Positions 57,333-64,000 of a stretch of 64,000 bases of DNA are shown here, piece by piece. The first letter of the stretch is position 1, and each line of letters starts with the position of its first letter. The stretch covers positions 121,098,001 to 121,162,000 of the forward strand of contig JASDFA010000010.1 in NCBI GenBank assembly GCA_035772735.1, written 5' to 3'. The notes under the pieces are model-generated. The model did no database searches and had not been told where the DNA came from. It saw only the letters and a program-made list of their open reading frames with translations. The position numbers and the translations under genes are program-made. Origin of the DNA: Datura wrightii (Eukaryota > Streptophyta > Magnoliopsida > Solanales > Solanaceae).

Positions 57333-59970
57333 TGTCACACAGAACCTTGGGGGGTATGACGGGCACCTGGTGCCTGCTAGACTCTGGGCTGCTAAAAGGT
57401 CTAGCCTGAGCACATTTGGTGCTTTGGATGACCCTAGCTCTATCTCAAGAAACGAACCGGCTATATAGCGGCTGTAAATACAGCCTCCGGCCGACTGGGC
57501 CTATAGCCACCTGTATAAAACTTTAGCTAACCAGAAACATGCTCACAAAAGGGAAACCTATGCGGGTCGACAAGGCCTCCATGCTGTCTAGTTACCTCTA
57601 AATCAATATAACAAATGCGGAACAGCTACGTGACTGGCAAGGTCACCACTACTGACTGGATAAGGCCTCACACGACCAACATAAGCAACTAAACATACGC
57701 ACGGCCCCACACGACCTGCACAACTAACCACAGGGAAATATATACAGACTGCAAGTCTCTAGGGAGTAATAATAGAATGGTCGGGATAGGGACCCGGCCT
57801 ACCCGTGCCATACAACAAAAGAAAATGAAATACACCTCTAAATATCAAGCTCCGGATGACAGGAGTGGATGACTCTGTAAGCTGGCTGGAATCACGAGGG
57901 ATCGCCTCCTCGTCTGTGAGTACCTGCAGGCAAGTAATGCAGCGCCCCTATGGGCATCAGTACCACAGGTACTGAGCATGTAAAGGAAACTGAAATATAC
58001 AACTGAAATGGGTAAAAACAATAACATGACATATAAGCAGGAAGTAGCCGAATCTATCTCGCTGAGGATAATTGGGGAGAGTTTACTTATTCTACAACTA
58101 AACTGAGCATACCTGACGATGTGTCGTCCCACTGTCTATCAGTATCTAGTAGCACATATAGATATACATATAAATACACACAATACCCGACCTCCATAAG
58201 CTGGAAGGTGCCAACCAACACACAATCTATTTATCCCTACCCAGGTCTAAACCAACCAAAAATAAGTCAATCCACTCATTTGATAACTGTGGGCTCCTCC
58301 TACTGGCCCCCTTGGGTACGTAGCTCAGGCCTTGGCCTCTGACAATAAACTGTGTCTAATTCCGAAGACTCCTGCCTCTGGGTGCAAGTGCGCAACGGGG
58401 TAATCTACTGTTGTATCTGTGACTGAAACTGCCCCTGGGTGCAAACACGCATCAGGGTAATTTTATAAAAATCTGTATCTGAAACTGCCCCCGGCCACAA
58501 GCGCACACAGAGTAATCTGCCCCTATAAACAGGGTAATCTGGCTCTGCGCAGAGCAAACTGAACTGCCCCTACAAGCAGGGTAATCTGGACCGTATTATC
58601 ATGGTGGTCAGCCATCATCGTCCTCTAGGCGGACGACATCGCCCAGCTGGTGGTGGTATCTAAATCTGGTATCGACACAGCTATAACCCAGGGGCGGTGG
58701 GGATGCTAAAGAGTGCCCACATGCCACAACAAGTCTCAACATACAAAACACATACACAGCAAGCATGCTCAAATGGAAAATACTAATCATATTCTCTTGT
58801 TTTATTTCAAGGCCAGTCTGTATTAAATAACTGATGCTATATTCTGTTTTACACTATTTCTGATTGTTGGGCTAACTGCTACCTGGCCTTTATCTATCTA
58901 TCTGATTATATCTGGATGTAACTCAATAACATAAAACATGCCATCTATAACTAGATATAGCTCAACAAGTATAATACATACTATCTATAATCCTGCCAAT
59001 TCATTATACTGCTTTTACTACTTCTTTTCTGAATATTACGTAAGAACATGCTGAGCTACTAGCGGATATCACATTACTATCTGAAAATAATCTGACTATC
59101 CGTTATTATGACTATTGCATAATAGGTAATGATATAGTAGCATGCTTGCTGGAAATCATACTAAAATCGTTCCTGTACGCTGGGTATCTGTTAATAGCCT
59201 TTATTCTATTTATTTGCTAGACTGTACTTCCTGGCTTACCGAAAGAATAGCTTTACATACCTGGTTCTTGAGTACCCGACTTACCTATGGTACTTCTGCT
59301 GTTTCTCCCAACTACATTCATATGCATGTCAATTAGAACTAAATACACCAATATTCTGAAAGAAAACGTTACTTTCGATACAATTATAGCTTAAACTTTG
59401 GCTTATCGAAAGACGGTTAAAACCCCGCTATTTCTCGAAAGTCCAGAAGGGAGAAATATTCACTTTAAGGCTAGGAGTATATTAACACCAACGTGGAGCA
59501 ATTCCACTTACCTTAGTTCGGTAGCACGACGATTCGCCGGCCGAATTTCGCGAAACTAAATCCGTAGGAATGCTCCTTGCTGCTAAATACCTCGGTAACT
59601 GGAGTTAATTTGAGTTTGGACCGCGTTTGGCGGCGTAATCAGACGATAATTAAGTAGTACTTTCGCACCCTCTCTGTTTTTCTTGATTTCTCTAGAAATT
59701 ATATGAAATATATCATTTAAAACCGTAGTGGAGGGCTTATATAGTTGGGCCTGGACAGGGCCAACATGTCACGGAGCCATCGCGGAGGCTCCACCTCCGT
59801 GACACGTTGCCATCGCGGAGGGGCTTTGACCCGGCTCCTTCCGCGATGGTTCGACAGGTTTCTCGTCTGGTCCTTTTCCGGGCCTTTTTTTAGCATGTAT
59901 GGCTTTCAAATACTCCTAACCAATACGCAAATAGGCCATTTATGTGTTGGGGATTTTACGGGGTATAACA
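57333..59970 (-). repeat. E8 5' LTR (2638 bp)
   Basis: Minus strand: start TGTTATACCCC (59970), end GGTTCTGTGTGACA. TATA box CTATATAAG at 59736-59744 (minus), about 230 bases from the start. U3 inverted repeat at 59763-59772 and 59799-59808, one arm with a C-to-T type change. Tandem array at 58369-58591. TSD TAAGT follows at 59971-59975. Confidence 0.95.
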
Positions 59971-60681
59971 TAAGTGATCATCCCAACTACCTTTTAAGTC
60001 CATCACACATGCTCTCAACATGTCCTCAAGGGCTTGGACTTTCAGCTCTACTTGACCATCGGTCTACGGATGAAATGTTGTGTTGAGCTTCACTTGAGTC
60101 CCAAGCTCTTTCTGGAAAGACAGCCAAAATTGGGAGGTAAACTGAGTTCCTCGGTCTAAAATAATAGACAAGGGCGCTCCATGTAGCTGAACCAACTTTC
60201 GGATATATAGCTTGGCATAATCATCCGCGGAATCTGTGGTTTTCACTAGTAGGAAATGTGCAGCCTTGGTCAACCTGTCTATCACCACCCAAATAGAATT
60301 ATAGTGTCGATGAGTACGAGGTAGGCCTATAATGGTATCCATATTAATCTTTTCCCACTTCAAGTAGGAATACTGATATCCTTAAGTACGCCTCCCGGCC
60401 TTTGATGCTTAACCTTTACTTGCTGACAGTTCGGGCACTTGGCTACGAATTCTGCAATACTCTCTTCATGCCGTTCCACCAATATATTTCCCGCAAGTCA
60501 TGATACATCTTGGTGGTGCCCGGATGGAAGAATATTTGGATCTATGAGCCTTATGCAACATCCGACTCCTCAAATCATCGACATCTGAAACACATAGGCG
60601 ACCTTGGTACCGAAGCACACCATCTCCCCCTTGGGAGAAGACCTCCACCTTCTGACTTCAAACAGCTTCTTTCAACTTTAC
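59971..60681 (-). pseudogene. pol: M7 integrase core and zinc domain
   Basis: Continues from 49421. Core: KWEKINMDTIIGLPRTH, LIVKTTDSADDY-type block, IILDRGTQFTSQFW (second Asp kept), TTFHP then a stop where Gln is expected, then TDGQVE (third residue kept) and LEDMLRACVMDLKGSWDDH. Zinc domain further right (60466-60648): EVFSQGGDGVLRYQGRLCVS, with a frameshift inside the HPG block (60520) and CPNCQQVKVKH near 60415-60440. S3 cuts it at 60682. Confidence 0.9.
60677..60681. repeat. TSD of solo LTR S3, left copy
   Basis: TTTAC; second copy at 62152-62156. Confidence 0.9.
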
Positions 60682-62151
60682 TGACGTGCCTAATTCGCGC
60701 ATCCGCAAGTGTACGGGTCATGCAAGTAATATAGTGGCTCTTTTAGAGAACCAGAATGTCGAACCCACAGGGACTGGACCCATTCCTCTAACTATCCATT
60801 TCAAGTGTGATCTTAACTTTTGCAAGTGTTGGCTATAGAATTTTTTGAGGGAGATTTAACTAAGTCTAGTTTTGGTCAACGAGATATCCTAAATTTACTC
60901 TAGGAGCAACATAGAGTTAAAACCAGATAATCATGCGATACTATGATTTGCAATGGGTTAAGCATGAAACTATCGATTGTTGTTTCACATAATTAGAATT
61001 GCATGTTCATGGTCTTATGAGACTCTAAACACGACAAACTAGCCTTATTGCATCATTGTGAGCGATGATGCTAATTTCTAGTTCGTGGGCAATTAATTAT
61101 GTTGTGGTTTACGTGGAAATGATTAGGGACTTTCGTGCGTCTAACCATTTAACTTAACTTAGCCTCACAACTACTTCTTCGAGTGGTGATGCGATAATCT
61201 TAAGTTGGTCTTTAATAACCCCCATTTTATCAACCAAGCAAGGTGTTAGGTATACTTCTATCCTAATACAAAAGTATATCATGAGATACAAACATGCTCC
61301 TCACATTCTCATGTCCTGACCTAGGTAATGCTTTCTCAAGCCAATGTCCAAGCTAACATATATGCTTTCATGGTGATCAATCATAAAAACAACCAACACT
61401 CCAGAATGCAAGACGAAAACAACAATCAATAACTTAATTCCAAAACAATTTCATAGAATCACACTCATAATTCATGGCTTCAACCCTAGAGGAAAGGTTC
61501 TAGCCATTCATGTTCGTAAAACTACAAGAAACTACAACTAAACTAAAATACTTACAAGAATTTGGTAGATGAGAAGGGAGTTTGACAAACCCTATATGAG
61601 TTCTCCCACTTCTCCCTTCACTCCTAGGTAGTTTTCCAGAATAAAATCGTGACAAAATGGATTTAGGAGCTAAGGGACCTATTTATAGTAAATGGAAAAC
61701 GTGCATAATTTAGCCTGTCGTGGAACGGCTCCGTGTCACGGAGTGTATCGTGGAGCACTGCCTCCGTGACACAGAGGTAACGCGAGAGCTCTCTGGAAAT
61801 TGCCTCCGGAAGCCGAAACTGCTGAGTGTCACCGCGTTGGCAGCGTGTCACGCTGCTTGGGCAGCGCGTTGGCACACCCCTGTCGCGCAGCTGGCATGGC
61901 GTGGCACGTTACTGGCGCGCTAGTGCTGCCTGCCTGCCGCATCTGCTCCGGACTCCATTCCGCTACTTCACCAACATATAAATTAGTTCCTAAAAATCAT
62001 TGAAACCTACAAAACAAGGACTATTCATGTTGGTTAGCACATATATTCACATTTATATAAAATCACATGAAGATGTATACTATTACTTAGCCAAACAAGA
62101 CTAAATTAAGTTATCAAGTGTCACTCGGGCATGCTATTTTGCGCGAGATCA
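60682..62151 (-). repeat. S3: solo LTR of an Athila-like element (1470 bp)
   Basis: Plus-strand edges TGACGTGCCTAA and GCGCGAGATCA, flanked by TTTAC. The minus strand has a clear TATA box CTATAAATAG at 61679-61688, fixing orientation. GTCGAACCCACAGGGA (60759-60774) matches the equivalent A1 and A2 block. U3 (61690-62151) is CpG-rich with CTCCGTGTCACGGAG and CTCCGTGACACAGAGG (61729-61776). The overlapping ORFs there are compositional. Confidence 0.87.
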
Positions 62152-63396
62152 TTTACCAAAGTCGGATCCTCATCTTGTTTAGCTTTCACATCAGTCATAA
62201 AGGATGATTCTCATCTATTTCTGGATAACAACACCGCCATCGGTCGAGTCGGCCAACCTTACTCCCAACCTTGCGAGTCAATGTACATACTTCACCAACT
62301 CCTTTGTTCCTTTATCCACGTGGGACACACACGCCATATAGAGCATAGTAAGTGCGTCCGCTACCACATTAGCCTTACCCGAATGGTAAAGGACACTCAC
62401 ATCGTAGTCCTTGAGTAGCTCCAACCACCTCTGTTGCCGAAGATTGAGATCCTTCTGCGTGAACACATATTATAAACTCTTGTGGTCTATAAAAACATCC
62501 ACATGGACCCCATAAAAGTAATGTCGCCATATCTTCTATGCGAACAACACCGCGACCAATTCAAGATCGTGGGTCGGGTAATTCTTCTCATGGACTTTCA
62601 ACTGTCTCGAGGCGTATGCTATCACCTTTCCTTGCTGCATCAATACACACCCGAGTTTTATTCTCAAAGCATCACAATACACCACAAAACCATATGTACC
62701 CTCGGGTAGGGTCAATATCAATGCGGTAGTAAGTCGAGCCTTCAACTCTTGGAAACTCTTCTCACAAGCCTCCGACCATTGGAACTTTACCTTTTTCTAA
62801 GTCAACTTGGTCAAAGGTGCCTCAATAGATGAGAAACCCTCAACAAATTTCTAATAGTAGCCAGCTAAACCTAAGAAACTCTGAATAACCGAGGGATTCA
62901 CCGGTCTACGACAATTCTTCACCGCCTCAATTATCTGAGAATCTACTTGTATTCTCTCGCCTGATACTACATGTCCTAGAAATGCTACCGAGTTTAATAA
63001 GAAATCACAATTGCTGAACTTTACATATAATTGGCGATCCTTGAGAGTCTGTAGCACTACACTCAAATGAACGACATGCTCCTACTCGTTTCGAGAGTAT
63101 ATAAGGATGTCATCAATGAACACAATCACGAACATGTCCAGAAACGACTTGAACACCCTGTTTATAAGGTCCATAAAAGCTACAAGAGCATTTGTTAGTC
63201 CAAAAGACATAACCACAAACTCATAATGGCCATACCGCATCCTAAAGGCTGTCTTCGGGATATCACTCTCCGAAACTCTGAGCTGGTGCCTAGACTTGAG
63301 ATCTATCTTTGAGAAACACTTGGCACCCTGAAGATGGTCAAACAAATCATTGATCCTGGGTAAAGGATACCGGTTCTTGATGGTGACTTTGTTCAA
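62152..63396 (-). pseudogene. pol: M7 RNase H and reverse transcriptase
   Basis: RT (63396-62851): NKVTIKNRYPLPRINDLFD, KCFSKIDLKSRHQLRVSE (the usual SGYH is shortened), YGHYEFVVMSFGLTN, catalytic box FIDDILIYSR with both Asp (63109-63120), FSNCDFLLNSVAFLGHVVSG and FLGLAGYY. RNase H (62745-62278): YCDALRIKLGCVLMQQGK, HDLELVAVLF, then MFTQKDLNLRQQRWLELLKD, YHSGKANVVADAL. Small frameshifts near 63070, 62850 and 62500. Confidence 0.92.
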
Positions 63397-64000
63397 TTAT
63401 CGATAGTCAATACACATGTGAAGAGAACCATCCTTCTTTCGTACAAATAGAGCTAGTGCACCCCATGGAGACTTGCTAGGTCTAATAAAGCCCTTATCTA
63501 ACCGGTCCTTCAACTGAGCCTTCAACTCTTTTAGCTCGGGCGGAGCCATCCTATAAGGAGGGATAGATATAGGCTGCCTGGAAGAAGGTCAATATAAAAA
63601 TCAACCTCCCGCTCAGGAGAAACACTTAGCAAATCATCAGGAAAGACATCTGGATACTCACGCACCACTGGAACTGACTGTATAGTTGGGGTCTCAGACT
63701 CAATATCCTAAACCCTGACTAGATGGTACATGCAACCCCTAGAAATCATCTTTCGGGCCTTAAGATATGAAATAAATTGACCTGCTGGTACAACCGAACT
63801 ACCCTTCCACTCCAAAATTGATTCGCCCAGAAAACAAAATTCTACCGCACGGGTTCTACAATTTACAGAAGCATAACACGCATACAACCAATCCATGCCA
63901 AGAATAATATCAAAGTCAGTCATTGCTAACTCTACAAGGTCCGCGGAGGTGACTTTATGCAATATAGTGACTGGGCATCCTCTATATACCTTCCTAGCTA
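63397..64000 (-). pseudogene. pro: M7 protease and linker, cut by the window end
   Basis: Stop at 63397-63399 replaces Gln in CIDYRQ. Upstream: SKSPWGALALFVRKKDGSL near 63420-63480, then SIPPYRMAPPELKELK (63520-63570). Protease (63962-63708): TSADLVELAMTDFDIILGMDWL, NCRTRAVEFCFLGES and GQFISYLKARKMISRG, HLVRV. The active-site block lies beyond 64000. ARKVYRGCPVT reads at the very end. Confidence 0.9.

Larger units (their letters stand above)
49422..59970 (-). mobile_element. E8: complete family-A chromovirus, 10,549 bp
   Basis: Both LTRs, primer site, gag-pol in order, polypurine tract and TSD TAAGT. The LTRs differ at about 30 of the first 465 bases by eye, less in the promoter half. It has the longest ORFs in the window (integrase 357, RT 273, gag 226 residues), so it is among the youngest copies. 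It lies in M7 integrase in the same orientation. Defects: about six in-frame stops, two compensating frameshifts around protease, and Asn for Asp in the RT active site. Confidence 0.96.
46375..64000 (-). mobile_element. M7: family-B chromovirus split by E8 and S3, cut by the window end
   Basis: 3' LTR (46375-48501), polypurine tract, integrase (to 49421), E8 (49422-59970), integrase continued (to 60681), S3 (60682-62151), then RNase H, RT and protease to 64000. The LTR edge at 46375 abuts M6 pol, so M7 inserted there; predicted TSD GGGAT (46370-46374). Its gag and 5' LTR lie beyond the window. Confidence 0.9.

Noticed and set aside
61663..62003. ORFs on both strands in a GC-rich segment
   Set aside because: The segment is U3 of solo LTR S3; the GC richness makes long frames likely by chance.

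Overview
The window is plant nuclear DNA made entirely of nested, decayed LTR retrotransposons. I see no host gene, rRNA, tRNA, CRISPR array or bacterial signal. Protein style (Ty3/gypsy chromoviruses of the Tekay/Del type with a C-terminal chromodomain, plus Athila-like elements primed by tRNA-Asp), LTR lengths of 1.1-2.7 kb and the nesting suggest Solanaceae pericentromeric heterochromatin; a large genome such as Capsicum is my guess, from memory only.

LTR ends (TG...CA) and 5-bp target-site duplications (TSDs) give a full parse. The oldest unit is M5, a minus-strand chromovirus whose pieces lie at 30109-30377, 32633-32970, 32971-34569, 36771-39562. Everything else sits inside M5 or inside something that does. 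Left arm: E1 (1-3606, +) lies in the 3' LTR of Athila-like A1 (3607-14454, -), which lies in gag of G2 (14455-15631 and 25989-28585, -), which lies in pol of P4 (28586-30108, +), which lies in the M5 3' LTR. G2 also holds a complete element E3 (15632-25983, +, TSD TTTCC). Right arm: Athila-like A2 (~39563-41018, -) lies in M5 gag, M6 (41019-46374, -) in A2, M7 (46375-49421, 59976-60681, 62157-64000, -) in M6, and complete E8 (49422-59970, -, TSD TAAGT) in M7. Three solo LTRs have intact TSDs: S1 (30378-32627, TCCTT), S2 (34570-36770, ATTTG) and S3 (60682-62151, TTTAC).

Families by LTR sequence: A = E1, S2, E8; B = G2, P4, M5, M6, M7, S1; C = E3; Athila-like = A1, A2, S3. All coding regions are broken by stops, frameshifts or deletions. 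E8 is best preserved, but its reverse transcriptase has lost a catalytic aspartate. In an intact chromovirus the polyprotein order is gag capsid and zinc knuckle, aspartic protease, reverse transcriptase, RNase H, integrase, chromodomain; this order is visible in E3 and E8. A1 is unusual: it has gag-protease and an extra plant-retroelement ORF but no visible reverse transcriptase or integrase.

The most interesting non-coding signals are arrays of short CpG-rich near-palindromic words in the U3 of LTRs from unrelated families, a conserved 12-base mini-hairpin just before the polypurine tract in Athila-like and chromovirus elements, and a stop-codon spectrum that points to deamination of methylated cytosines.
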